NCBI GenBank assembly: GCA_905116865.2
Contig: CAJHNH020006257.1
Span: 569,935 to 633,934 of the forward strand
Length of the DNA: 64,000 bases
Reading direction: 5' to 3'
Source of the DNA: Candidula unifasciata
Taxonomy: Eukaryota; Mollusca; Gastropoda; Stylommatophora; Geomitridae
Both the position numbers and the translations under genes were made by a program. The notes under the pieces are model-generated. The model worked only from the letters and a program-made list of their open reading frames with translations, searched no databases and was not told where the DNA came from. Shown here piece by piece: positions 53,153 through 63,758 of this stretch. The stretch's first letter is position 1. Each line of letters opens with the position of its first letter.

Positions 53153-56100
53153 CTGTGGGAAGATGGCAGATTGTGTCAGGACAATGGTTGTAACATGGAG
53201 GTCAAATGTCAAATCAGATGTTGTTTGCAGAGTACAATACAGCTTCTATGTTTTCTGTCAAATTCACACTTACACCTGCTGACACCCTGTTCTAGTGTTC
53301 CATACTTCCTTCAGCTCTGACCAAACTTTAGAATGTTTCCCAACTGTGCATACTCCCACAAAACTCTAGTTTACTTCACACCTGCTCATGTTCCCATCCA
53401 ACTCTAGGGAGCTTCACACCTGCTCCTGTTCCCACCCAACTCTATGGAGCTTCACACCTGCTCCTGTTCCCACCCAACTCTAGGTAGCTTCACACCTGCT
53501 CCCGTTCCCACCCAACTCAAGGGAGCTTCACACCTGCTCCTGTTCCCACCCAACTCTAGGGAGCTTCACACCTGCTCCTGTTCCCACCCACCTCTAGGGA
53601 GCTTCACACCTGCTCCTACTGCCAGCCAACTCTAGAGAACCCATGTCTCCAGCATTATCCAACATTAGCTACAAGTGATCACTGCTGGTTCCATGCCATG
53701 AGGCGCCCACTGGTTCCATGCCATGAGGGGCCCACTGGTTCAATGCCATAAGGGGCCCACACTTGTAGAGTGATCAACCTTGTCTGGTGCTCATGTGCTG
53801 GGTGACATAAAGTCAGAAACGAAAACTTGAACTCAGGACCAAGAGAGCATCATCTTGTGCCAGCCACTGAGCTACAAGAGACTGACTGTCCAAGGATACT
53901 TACCTAAATTGTTTTTGGGAGGGTTGGCAATGCTGCGGTTCCAGAAGGGCTCCTCCAGGTACACCAGCTCTCTGACTTTCTTTGCAATGGCCTACAGAGA
54001 GAAGAGGCCACACTACAGGCAGGGACCAGCTTGAGGCTAAACTATTTCCTTGAATCAGATAAGTTTACAGGAGAGTGCAAGTATGGGACAGGCAAGTTTA
54101 CAGGAAAGTGCAAGTATGGGACAGACAAGTTTACAGGAAAGTAAGGGTAAGTTTATAGGAGAGGAGAGTACAGGTATGTGACAGATAAGTTTACAGAAGA
54201 CAGGTAAGTTTACAGTAGACAAGTAAGTTTACAGGTATGTGATGGGTAAGTTTACAGGAGAGTACAGGTATGTGACAGATAAGTTTACAGAAGACAGGTA
54301 AGTTTACAGGTATGTGACGGGTAAGTTTATAGGAGAAGACATAAGTTTACAGGAGAGTACAGGTATGTGACATGTAAGTTTATAGGAGAAGATGGACAAG
54401 TTTACAGGGGAATGCAGGAATGCAACAGGTAAGTTTACAGGAGAGTACAGGTATGGGACAGGTTAGTTTATAGGATAAGACAGGTAGGTTGTTTACAGGT
54501 ATAGGAAATCATTTTACAGGAATAAACAAGCAGGATGATTACAAGAAAATACAAGTAGTTGAGAGAGTATTTACAGGCAGATAATGCACAGTTTAAAAAA
54601 ATGCAGCCAGGTTATAAATAAACTGTCAAGAAGTTTATAAATGAACATACATGAAAATAAAGAGAGTAGAAGATGTATGTAGAAAGAATTAAATAAAGAT
54701 AAATGGCAGAAAACATGCGTAGACAAACTTTACTTAAGCACAATGAACATCCATCATTAAACTGGCTTAAAAAACAAAAGATTAATTATAATTAATTAGG
54801 GCTGTACCGAATATTCACTTCGTATTCGCTTCGGGGCCGAATAGTGGACCTAATAGCTATTCGGTATTCGGCCGAATAGTGGCGGTCGGGCCGAATACGA
54901 ATAGTGATTTCTGCATACACTGCGATGGACTGAAATAACTCTCATTAACATAATAGTTGCCGTTGCCTAAGTTTGTCCACCGCCTTCTCCAGACTGAGTC
55001 GGCCGTGGTCTTTGCCTGCTGACTCGTTTTAGGCATTACAGCAGAGGTTCTCAAACTGGGTGCGTAAGCCAGGGGTGCCGCGGCGAAAATCAAGAAAAGT
55101 CAGCTATAAATTGTGACATTATTAAAAAAGGCAAGAAGATACTTAAAAGTTGAAATTCAAATTGTCTTTCCTCGCCATTGTGAAAAAAAAAAATTCTTTT
55201 TCTCTCATGTTTCACACTCAAAGTGTATTATACTGCATAAAATGCCAACCGCAGCGTGCTAACCATTGTCTTTGTGTTTATCTCGACATGCGACCGTTTC
55301 TCCATCTGTATTCGTGAAGGTGCAGCAGATAAGTAAGCAAATTTATTTAAAGGCAATGCGATTTTTTTTTTTTTTTGCTTGTGTGAGTGTGTGTCTGTGA
55401 CAAAAAAGAGAGGGAGAGATCATGTATTTTTTCGTTCTTTAAGGGTGTCTTTGCCCAAATCAAATTTGAAGATATCCCTAACAAGAATTTGAAGGTGCGT
55501 TTAAATTACGTCGAACGAACGGCGGAGCGAACGATGATTTATATGCGAATTTGGCATATGGATAACATCCGATGGAAGATGCATTACTGAAATAAGAAAC
55601 AGAAAAGGACAGGTAAAAACTGCATTTTATAAAATGAAGAACATCTTATGCAATGTATCTTTGTCATTGAATGTTAGAAAAAGAATTCTTGCTTGCTGCA
55701 TAATCCAATTTTAACATATGGTTGTGTCCTGGACAATCAACAGGCAAGCCAAACAATTTCTTGAGGCCTCAGAAATTTGGTTTTACAGAACAATGCTTAA
55801 AATAACTTGGACAGCAAAAAAAAAAAAAAAAAGCAACCAAGAGGTTTTGAAAGAGGCGGGAGCCCGAAGACAACTTATCACAGACATCAGAAGGAGACAG
55901 TCATCATTTTTCGGCCATTTTATGAGAATAGGGAAAATGGAACATGTGGTGACCACTGGAAAAATCTGTGGATGGAGAGATAAAGAAAGACAACGAGAGA
56001 AGATTCTTGACAGTCTTGTTGCATAGCATGGAGGGGTGTTAGCACACGAACTGATACATGCTGCAGGACATCGCAGATTGTGGCGGGGTAAAATCGCCAA

Positions 56101-59100
56101 CGCCAGTCGGCAAGGCACCTGATGATGATGATACACTATCCGTATTCGGCCTATAATTAATACATAAATCCTGTTAATAAACCATACACTCTATTTCATA
56201 CTCAACGTTAAACATCTGGTGATTTAAAGGAAATGTTAGTTCGTGTGTCATGTGTAGGGTCCATATGCTATGATGTGTAGGGTCCATGTGCTATGATGTG
56301 TAGGGTCCATGTGCTATGATGTGTAGGGTCCATGTGCTATGATGTGTAGGGTCCGTGTGCTATGATGTGTAGGGTCCGTGTGCTATGATGTGTAGGGTCC
56401 GTGTGCTATGATGTGTAGGGTCCATGTGCTATGATGTGTAGGGTCCATGTGCTATGATGTGTAGGGTCCATGTGCTATGATGTGTAGGGTCCATGTGCTA
56501 TGATGTGTAGGGTCCATGTGCTATGATGTGTAGGGTCCATGTGCTATGGTGCGTAGGGTCCATGTGCTATGGTGCGTAGGGTCCATGTGCTATGGTGCGA
56601 AGGGTCCATGTGCTATGGTGTGTAGGGTCCATGTGCTATGATGTGTAGGGTCCATGTGCTATGGTGTGTAGGGTCCATGTGCTATGGTGTGTAGGGTCCA
56701 TGTGCTATGATGTGTAGGGTCCATGTGCTATGATGTGTAGGGTCCATGTGCTATGATGTGTAGGGTCCATGTGCTATGGTGTGTAGGGTCCATGTGCTAT
56801 GGTGTGTAGGGTCCATGTGCTATGATGTGAAGGGTCCATGTGCTATGATGTGTAGGGTCCATGTGCTATGATGTGTAGGGTCCATGTGCTATGATGTGTA
56901 GGGTCCATGTGCTATGATGTGTAGGGTCCATGTGCTATGGTGTGTAGGGTCCATGTGCTATGATGTGTAGGCGACTCCATGTGCCATGGTGTGAGTGAGA
57001 AGCCCCTGCACCTAAGCCCCTCTAGTTCATAGTTTACCCGTGAGTGGACTTACTTTGATGTGCTCACAATCTGTGAGTGGACTTACTTTGATGTGCTCAC
57101 AATCTGTGAGTGGACTTATTTTGATGTGCTCACAATCTGTGAGTGGACTTACTTTGATGTGCTCACAATCTGTGATGGGTGTACAACTTTGATGAGCTCA
57201 CAATCTGTGAGTGGACTTACTTTGATATGTTCAAAATCTGTGATTCCGATTCTGGGGAAAGCAGACGCATGGAGACAGCTGAGCTTCCTGCCGTTAATAA
57301 GGTTTGTCAGGATACAAGCCTAGAGATATAGGGGTCACATGTTCATTAGGATACAAGCCTAGTGATATAGTGGTCATATGTTCATTAGGATACAGGCCTA
57401 GTAATGTAGGGGTCATATTTATTGGGACACTGGTCTAGAGATACAGGGGTCACATGTTCATTAGGATACAGGCCTAGTGATACAGGGGTCACATGTTCAT
57501 TAGGATACAGGCCTAGAGATACAGGGGTCACATGTTCATTAGGATACAGGCCTAGAGATACAGGGGTCACATGTTCATTATGATACAGGCCTAGAGATAC
57601 AGGGGTCACATGTTCATTAGGATACAGGCCTAGTGATACAGGGGTCACATGTTCATTAGGATACAGGCCTAGAGATACAGGGGTCACATGTTCATTAGGA
57701 TACAGTCCTAGAGATACAGGGGTCACATGTTCATTAGGATACAGGCCTAGAGATACAGGGGTCACATGTTCATTAGGATACAGGTCTAGAGATACAGGGG
57801 TCACATATTCATTAGGATACAGGCCTAGAGATACAGGGGTCACATGTTCATTAGGATACAGGCCTAGAGATACAGGGGGTCACATGTTCATTAAGATACA
57901 GGCCTAGAGATACAGGGGTCACATGTTCATTAAGATACAGGCCTAGAGATACAGGGGTCACATGTTCATTAGGATACAGGCCTAGAGATATGGGGGTCAC
58001 ATGTTCATTAGGATACAGGCCTAGGAGTTTGAGTGAGAAGTTCATTAGAGCAGTTTTTTCATACTGACACATGATGGCAGATGAACAGAAAAGGTAGACA
58101 CATACAGACATATGAAGTGATCAGGATTGCCAACATGACATATACACATGAAATCTGATGTTTGTGGAGCAGAGTAGGGTCAACTCTACCAAGAGCAAAT
58201 GTCAGATGCATCTTTCCCTCCGCTAGCCTGCAGGACACCTCACTGGCAGGAGGAGAGTACCAGTTTAAACTTCTGACCGGTAGTCCTGCAAAGATACTTC
58301 TTACAGAATACAATTGTTCAGTGAACTCCCACAGGGCAGGGGAAACTACATCAAAATGTCACTGGTGGGTCTGTTGGCTAATCTAATGCTGACTGTCACA
58401 AATGGGATGCAATAATAATCAGTTGTGTAGACTAAACTATAATCAGTTGTGTAGACTAAATTATAATCAGTTGTGTAGAATAAAGTAATAATCAGTTGTG
58501 TAGACTAAAGTAATAATCAGTTGTGTAGACTAAAGTAATAATCAGTTGTGTAGACTAAAATAATAATCAGTTGTGTAGACTAAATTATAATCAGTTGTGT
58601 AGAATAAAGTAATAATCAGTTGTGTAGACTAAAGTAATAATCAGTTGTGTAGACAAAAGTAATAATCAGTTATGTAGACTAAAATAATAATCAGTTGTGT
58701 AGACTAAAATAATAATCAGTTGTGTAGACTAAAGTAAAAATCAGTTGTGTAGACTAAAGTAATAATCAGTTGTGTAGACTAAAGTAATAATCAGTTGTGT
58801 AGACTAAAGTAATAATCAGTTGTGTAGACTAAAATAATAATCAGTTGTGTAGACTAAAGTAATAATCAGTTGTGTAGACTAAAGTAATAATCAGTTGTGT
58901 AGACTAAAGTAATAATCAGTTGTGTAGACTAAAGTAATAATCAGTTGTGTAGACTAAAGTAATAATCAGTTGTGTAGACTAAAGTAATAATCAGTTGTGT
59001 AGACTAAGATATATATCTGCAATAGTACACAGAGGCTGAGAACAGACAACTTTAAATGGAGAGAAAAGTCGAAGGCATAGGTATACAACGATACAAGTGG

Positions 59101-59627
59101 GAGAATATCAAGAGATAAACTGACGGCAGTATCGAAGAATGTTCGTCGAGCACTAGAGAGCTGATGTTGGAATGTAAGCAGCCGTCTTTCACTGCGGTGA
59201 CGGCACCTGGCGTGAAATGAATGTTGACTTCTTCTTCTTCTGCGTTCGACATCAGTCATGCTAAACATTGAGTCCCGTCTGGGTCACAAATAGGATTGTG
59301 CGTTTTTAAGATCGCCACCGATCCCCCATAGATTCTCTTTCAATGTGGCTCCCTTGGGCCAGATCCAGTCTTTGCTGGGAGAGGTTAGGGCATAGACTGA
59401 TAGATAGCTGTGTAGTATGTATGTGCCCAGAAAAATGTTGACTGAGAAGATAGTTTCAGTAGATGAAAAAAGAGAATCTGTGATGTCTGCTGTAGTGGCG
59501 CTACCTTATACTGTGGGAAGCCCAGCTCCTCGATCCAGTCGGCGACATGCTCCGTTGTCCAGTAGAGAGCAGCCGGCACCCGCTTGTCCTTCAGGTCCTC
59601 TACAATGGTGGCCTGCGCCGACGCCAT
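53016..59627 (-). CDS. SAMD15: SAMD15-like sterile alpha motif protein (whole gene, 4 coding exons)
   Basis: Coding exons on the - strand: 59627-59505, 57319-57221, 53991-53904, 53152-53016. They total 447 nt, giving 148 residues plus stop, with all phases compatible. Residues about 21-82 form a SAM domain (WTTEHVADWIEELGFPQYK, then LINGRKL, then RIGITDFEHIK). It is followed by KKVRELVYLEEPFWNRSIA, PPKNNL and GMYLELKTCTGK. This arrangement matches the C-terminal part of human SAMD15 as I recall it, including the spacing YK-x(8)-I-x-GRKL. The human protein is about 670 residues with a long N-terminal extension absent here. SAM domains mediate protein-protein contacts; the cellular role is not established. 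The start ATG has A at -3 and G at +4. Another SAM family member cannot be fully excluded. Confidence 0.85.
53380..53640. repeat. 38-bp minisatellite in SAMD15-like intron 3, about 7 copies
   Basis: The unit contains cacacctgctcctgttccca then cccaactctagggagctt. Three short 25-bp copies of cactggttccatgccatgag follow at 53690-53760. Confidence 0.93.
53904..53991 (-). CDS. SAMD15: SAMD15-like coding exon 3
   Basis: Acceptor ctctgtag, donor gtaagt. Encodes AIAKKVRELVYLEEPFWNRS and IANPPKNNL, ending in phase 1. The EEP-x(4)-RSI-x-x-P pattern matches human IEEPLFKRSISLP. Confidence 0.88.
54050..54510. repeat. Irregular repeats in SAMD15-like intron 2
   Basis: Variable-length units containing aagtttacaggagagtacag then gtatgtgaca. 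They begin about 60 nt upstream of exon 3 on the gene strand. Confidence 0.88.
54797..56153. mobile_element. Candidate hAT-like element carrying a LINE fragment
   Basis: Ends are tagggctgtaccgaata (left) and ctatccgtattcggccta (right), roughly inverted. Both are flanked by taattaat (54789-54796 and 56154-56161), an 8-bp duplication typical of hAT elements. The left end is rich in attcggccgaata motifs. Inside are a second hAT-like terminus (cagaggttctcaaactggg, about 55042) and a LINE fragment. Limits are inferred from the duplication; the AT-rich octamer could occur by chance. Confidence 0.5.
55570..56128 (+). mobile_element. LINE ORF2 C-terminal fragment
   Basis: Reads TEIRNRKGQVKTAFYKMKNI, FLEASEIWFYRTMLKITW, then EVLKEAGARRQLITDIRRRQ, SSFFGHFMRIGKMEHVVTTG and KERQREKILDSL. 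It ends after a stop in a gatgatgatgat tail. This is the classic C-terminal segment of a non-LTR reverse transcriptase. Internal stops and an A-rich expansion (KKKKK) mark it as dead. Confidence 0.88.
56250..56985. repeat. 23-bp minisatellite in SAMD15-like intron 2, about 32 copies
   Basis: The unit contains gtgctatgatgtgtagggtc then cat. Copies are highly uniform. Confidence 0.97.
57040..57240. repeat. 33-bp array of the SAMD15-like exon 2 donor
   Basis: On the gene (-) strand each unit contains cacatcaaagtaagtccact. The genuine exon end is catatcaaa followed by gtaagtccac. Three decoy copies keep aaagtaagt; one reads aaaataagt and one is degenerate. Confidence 0.93.
57221..57319 (-). CDS. 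SAMD15: SAMD15-like coding exon 2
   Basis: 33 codons, phase 0 at both ends. Acceptor ctctag, donor gtaagt. Encodes ACILTNLINGRKLSCLHASA then FPRIGITDFEHIK, the core of the SAM domain. It is bracketed by a 39-bp array made of its own acceptor and a 33-bp array made of its own donor. Confidence 0.88.
57305..58025. repeat. 39-bp array of the SAMD15-like exon 2 acceptor, about 18 copies
   Basis: On the gene (-) strand each unit contains tgtatctctaggcctgtatc. The genuine boundary is tatctctag then gcttgtatcctg. All copies keep a pyrimidine-rich stretch and an AG. Confidence 0.95.
58025..58425. other. SAMD15-like intron 1, single-copy-looking part
   Basis: The + strand frame 58162-58386 (ANVRCIFPSASLQDTSLAGG) looks like a decayed interspersed element; the family is not recognised. 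Confidence 0.35.
58425..59010. repeat. 25-bp minisatellite in SAMD15-like intron 1, about 23 copies
   Basis: The unit contains taataatcagttgtgtagac then taaag. Confidence 0.97.
59505..59627 (-). CDS. SAMD15: SAMD15-like coding exon 1
   Basis: 41 codons from ATG 59627-59625, beginning MASAQATIVEDLKDKRVPAA. It ends at CAG TAT AAG before a gtagcg donor, which is a weak match after the GT. It contains the first two helices of the SAM domain. Confidence 0.85.
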
Positions 59628-60035
59628 GTTTGTGTTTCCTAGCAACTACCACGTGACCGGAAGCTAAAGGTGGGTATTGTAACTGTAGATGGGAAACAGC
59701 AACCAAACACCCTCACTGTAATTAACAAAGCCAGCGCAGAGTTTCAACTACAATGGTACCAGTTAGGTTAGTTCGTATCCTTTACATGACGTTGCAGAAC
59801 CAACCCTAACAGCCCTTTGCTGTTGTGTGGTTTCTATAGACAAATTAACGCGCAGTAGTTTGCCATTGCTACTGGACGGTCGGCTTTCTTGATACCAGTG
59901 TCGAAACCAACGCAAGGCGCGTGGCCCGCAGCTGGGATCGATCCCGGCATTACGAAGCGTTCGCATTGACTTAGCCACAGAACCGACTACAATGGTAGCA
60001 GTAGCAGCCTAATTATACATATACAAATAACATCG
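59628..60035. other. Upstream region of the SAMD15-like gene
   Basis: Should hold the 5' UTR and promoter of the - strand gene. No TATA box or other firm element is seen. A tRNA-like or SINE-like piece cannot be excluded near 59890-59990 (cggcattacgaagcgttcgc). Confidence 0.35.
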
Positions 60036-60585
60036 TCTCTGGGCAAGTGACAATCAATGGAGACGTGTCTGGTTCAGTGACGAATCTTTATTTTTGTTGC
60101 AGCATCACGACAGACGGCGTAGGGTCTACTATAAACAAAATAAAGGTTCAGCCCAAATTGTGTCGATAAAGCTCTGCTGCACGGTGGTGGAGGTGTAATG
60201 GTAGAGGGAATGATCAGTTACAACGGAAGGAGTCAATAGGTACACACTGGAGGAAGCTTGAATGCGCAACGATACGTCCATGAAATTCGTCAACCCCATA
60301 TCCTTCCATTTTGGGACGCCAGCAGATATCTTTTTCAACAGGAAAACGTCAGACGCCATTCTGCACAGCTGACCACGCAGTTCCTAGCTGCCAATCAACA
60401 TTCAAATCCTTTCCAGGCCATTCCTGTCTGCAGACCTGAGTCCGATTGAGCACCTGTGGGATAAGCTGCAAAGACGTGTGTGTCGCCGAAACTCTGCTCC
60501 AGCCAATGGTCGTGATCTGTTCCAGGCACTCCAGGAAGAGTGGGCAGCCATCCCACAGGACCACATCAGACATCTGATCGCAACC
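60035..60585 (+). mobile_element. Tc1/mariner transposase fossil
   Basis: Blocks in order across frames: RRVWFSDESLFLLQHHDRRR, VYYKQNKGSAQIV, NAQRYVHEIRQPHILPF, QQENVRRHSAQLTTQFLAAN, then DLSPIEHLWDKLQRRV and FQALQEEWAAIPQDHIRHLI. These are the DES, N-x-x-H and SPIEHLWD blocks of Tc1-type transposases. Frameshifts and the absence of the N-terminal half and of visible terminal repeats mark it as dead. Confidence 0.9.
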
Positions 60586-60725
60586 GGGAAAGGCCACACA
60601 CCAAACTCACGGGAAAGGCCACACACCATACTCACGGGAAATGCCACACACCACACTCATGGGAAAGGCCACACACCATACTCACGGGAAAGGCCACACA
60701 CCATACTAACAGGAAAGGCCAACGC
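60585..60725. repeat. 26-bp minisatellite grown from the Tc1 C-terminus
   Basis: About 5 copies of gggaaaggccacacaccata then ctcac. It starts where Tc1 proteins end in a GGHTRY-like sequence; here GKGHTP. Confidence 0.9.
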
Positions 60726-61445
60726 TTAAAAACTATCTTTACCCAAATTTTTCAGTGTCGTGTAACTTGTCATGTGCTAAACACTTTGCCGTTCAATTGT
60801 ACCACAGGTCAGAGACTTGATCGTCTCCGTGCCCAGTCAGTGCCTCTCAGCAGGGTTGCCATATTGGGTTTTTTACGCTAGATTCCACAAATTTGGCGTA
60901 TTTGAAATTGAGCTGGCTTAAGATGATGAGTGAGCGTATTTTAGCCTATTTGGGGGTTTCTAGCGTTTTTAACAAGACATGCTCATATTTTCTTCAGAGT
61001 TCCTCCTGACAAATACGGTAATTTTCTGGAAGCAGTGTAGGCCTGTAGTTAACCCCTTTATTTCAGTTTGTCTTTGTTGTGATGTCCTGGTACGGCTGGT
61101 ACATGCACTAAACGAAATGTGCGCCATCTCTTAATGTATGAGCATCTGTGTATGAATATGTTGTCTTCCTAAACGGATTGGGACTGTGATAAACTAAGGC
61201 CGTCTGTAATTTAAATATAATGAAGTAGGTCATGGATAAACCACTGCCTTCTCTAATATGGTGGAGCTGGCCGTGGATAAACCATTGCATGTTCCCACTG
61301 CTTGCAGTAGAGTCACGTGGCCTGGAAGACTTATTTGTGCTAGTGGTGTGAGTTTACTGAGAGAAATTGTTAATCTACTAGAATAAATACGGGATATAAA
61401 ATCAAAACCCACCAGTGATACCAAGTGATTCAGACTGTTCAGAAA
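60725..61445. other. No gene seen
   Basis: A possible DNA-transposon end (cagggttgccatattgggtt) lies at about 60851. The rest is single-copy-looking. Two similar short copies containing catggataaaccactgcctt / gtggataaaccattgcat occur at 61231 and 61272. Confidence 0.4.
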
Positions 61446-61449
61446 CTAC

Positions 61450-61674
61450 TTGAGGATAGAAAATATAGATGATATAGACCTAGCTCTAAATGTGATAGAT
61501 TTTAATTACTTTTACCAATGGCAAAGTTATTTAAAAAAATGGAAAGCATCTTATGACAGCAATAGCAAGTATAGCAGTAATCTGGAGAAAACATACCCAC
61601 TGCTCGAAAGATCTTCAGACGAATCAGAGACAGCACATTGTAAACTATCAGTTCACTATCGTAACCAAGAATGA
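61450..61674 (+). other. Unassigned 74-codon open frame
   Basis: Reads MRIENIDDIDLALNVIDFNY and is Ser/Lys-rich later. There is no recognised domain, no supporting splice partner, and it sits among repeats. It may be part of the mobile element whose tail lies at 61970. Confidence 0.2.
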
Positions 61675-61719
61675 GTAACATAACAAATCATGAAAAATCC
61701 TAACAACGGAGCGTGCGTG

Positions 61720-61850
61720 TGTGCGCGTGTATATGTGTATGTATGTATGTGTGTATGCGAGTGTGGTGTGTGTGTGTGTGCATGTATATATGTGTGTGTA
61801 AGTAAGTGGGTGAGCGTGTGTATATGGGTGTGTGTATGCGCGCGCGGATT
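61720..61850. repeat. (GT)n-rich microsatellite
   Basis: Mixed tgtgtgtg, tatgtatg and gcgtgtg runs. Confidence 0.93.
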
Positions 61851-61969
61851 TTCGCATGCGTTTTATAACCCATGCTTTTGTGTTATTTTATTATATTCAT
61901 AATATGCATATCATCATATGATCATAACGTGCTTTATTAGTAAAATACAACTGCTGTACGAAAATGGTT

Positions 61970-62065
61970 GACTGGAAGGGCTGAATGTAAGACGGGCCTG
62001 CCTGCCCAGTTTGTGACCCTTTGAAAATAAAATTCGTTCGTTCGTTCCTTCGTTCGTTCTCCAGC
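61970..62065 (+). mobile_element. LINE-type 3' tail with (TTCG)n
   Basis: agggctgaatgtaagacggg then cccagtttgtgaccctttga and a ttcgttcgttcg tail. Matches the inverted copy at 32085-32165. Confidence 0.65.
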
Positions 62066-63500
62066 ATATGACTTATCGATCACCACTCATCTTCGTCGAA
62101 ACGTGTCGCGTGCATAACAAAGAGAAATACACTATTACAGAGATGACTTTTAGTGTACTGGAGTTGACCTTGTGATTCTAGTGTGTAGGACGTTGTCGAT
62201 TCGAAAACTTGCTGTATGTAGGAGCGAGGCCTAAACAAAACCCCTAGACACTTGGCAAGCGTGCGATGCTATCGGACAGATGGCACGTAGCATAGCCTCC
62301 CCCCTCCCCCCCCCCCCCCCCCCCCCATGATGTGTTTAGTTGTACATCAACATTGTTCGCCGGCTCCCTGTGGACCTCAACCACGTCTTTGTACTGCTGT
62401 GGTGCCGAACCAGTCGTGATGTCCGCCTGTTCGTTCTCCAACATACCTGCATTCCGTGGATAGAATATCTAAGGGATCCTAACAGAGACCAAGAAATTTC
62501 TTTTGGAGAGTGGGAGGGCCTGAGGCTCTTTATGGTTTTATCGTGTCTTAAGCCCCCCCCCCCCCCCCCCTCCCCTCCTAGCATAGGGTTCCTATGCCTG
62601 GAAAATCTCTGAAGCGGTGCTGGCTACTCTGTGGAGTGTATACCTATCTTCGTAAGCCAGAAATAGATGCAGCTGGTTCTCAGGTCAGCGGGAAGCTGCA
62701 GTGACTGCCTCAACCTCCATTCTCAAACTAGATGCTTTGGTGACAGACGTGCTGAATAGGAGGGTATCGTTATGTAAATGACCCCACTACTGCTGTTGCT
62801 GCTGTTGTGATAAAAGAACAGCTGGTGGAAACTAAAGAGGATGTGCTTCTAGTGTGCTGGTCTTCGATTGGGAGAATACAGACGCACGATTTCCGGTGCC
62901 ATATTGCATGAGCCGGTCAACACCATGTATACCAGATCTGTGTGGGTTGAGAACAGTATCTTTGACAAGAGTTCCTAGAATGTGTCGTATATGATCTGGA
63001 AGACGCTAATTTCCACTAAATTCCATTTCTTCTTCTTCTTTCTTATTTTCTCTGGATCCTTTTCTTATATAGCCAATACTTTTTCTGCAGGAAGGTTTTA
63101 GCTTTGTCGCCTCATATAAACAAGATGCAACTGTGGTCAGCTACCAATTGTCTGTTGATATCCACACCATCCAGCTGCGGTGAGTTTTCGACTGTTTTCA
63201 TATCAAGAGACAAGTTATTGATTGTTCCTTCATGTTTCCACTGGCGGTTTAATCTTAATTCCCGCGCGACGGATCGATGGCTAGGAGGTTCTCGCCAGCT
63301 CGTGTCATACACGGCAGCACGTGCGACTGAGTCATCGTCCCTGTGACCTGACCGCAATGTTCGCTGATATCCCCTCACCACCACCTCAAATGTTTGAGCT
63401 ACACACTGTGTACATATGTGTGTCCCGTGTCGTAAGTGAGCCATTGTAACACACCGATTGTAACTACACGGGCGCGGCTGAGTGCCAGAAAATTAGATCA
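62065..63500. other. Region upstream of the right-edge exon, no gene assigned
   Basis: Holds two poly-C runs (about 62301-62326 and 62554-62575). It has an open + frame at 62340-62612 (PVDLNHVFVLLWCRTSRDVR) and an open - frame at 63112-63444. I recognise neither. The frames may be decayed elements or unrecognised exons. Confidence 0.35.
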
Positions 63501-63518
63501 TTTTCTATGCATTATTCA

Positions 63519-63543
63519 TGAGTCACCTCCCCAGCCGCCCAAT
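63519..63543 (+). promoter_or_regulatory. Possible promoter elements (TGAGTCA and CCAAT)
   Basis: An AP-1-like TGAGTCA at 63519-63525 and a CCAAT at 63539-63543 lie about 215-240 nt upstream of the ATG-donor exon, in a stretch richer in CpG than most of the window. I see no TATA box. The assignment is inferred from position and motifs. Confidence 0.3.
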
Positions 63544-63589
63544 CAAACGCGGCTACTCCTCGGGTCTGGAACTGCAAGTTTAGATAGAC

Positions 63590-63758
63590 CAGGCCGGGCA
63601 GCAGTGCCACCAGAAGGGATATTTGAGTGCTCACCGAAGACTTCTAGTGTCTGTCTGAGGTCTGTCTGAGGTCTGTCTTGACTCAAGTCTCCTAGTGTCC
63701 GTTCGAGACTTGTCTAGGTTTTTCCCGCCAGGTGATACCAGTCGAGGAGATAACAATG
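63590..63758 (+). other. Probable first exon of a gene running off the right edge
   Basis: The sequence aacaATG at 63756-63758 is immediately followed by a strong donor gtgagt, so the exon would code only for the initiator Met. An intron straight after the ATG is typical of some conserved gene families, for example calmodulin and ADF/cofilin. The identity cannot be told here because exon 2 lies outside the window. The left boundary given is approximate. Confidence 0.45.

Noticed and set aside
62340..62612. 90-codon + strand frame
   Set aside because: Runs into a poly-C tract and a proline run; not linked to any exon and not recognised.
63112..63444. 110-codon - strand frame near the right edge
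   Set aside because: No recognised domain. The region looks like upstream regulatory sequence of the + strand exon at 63758.
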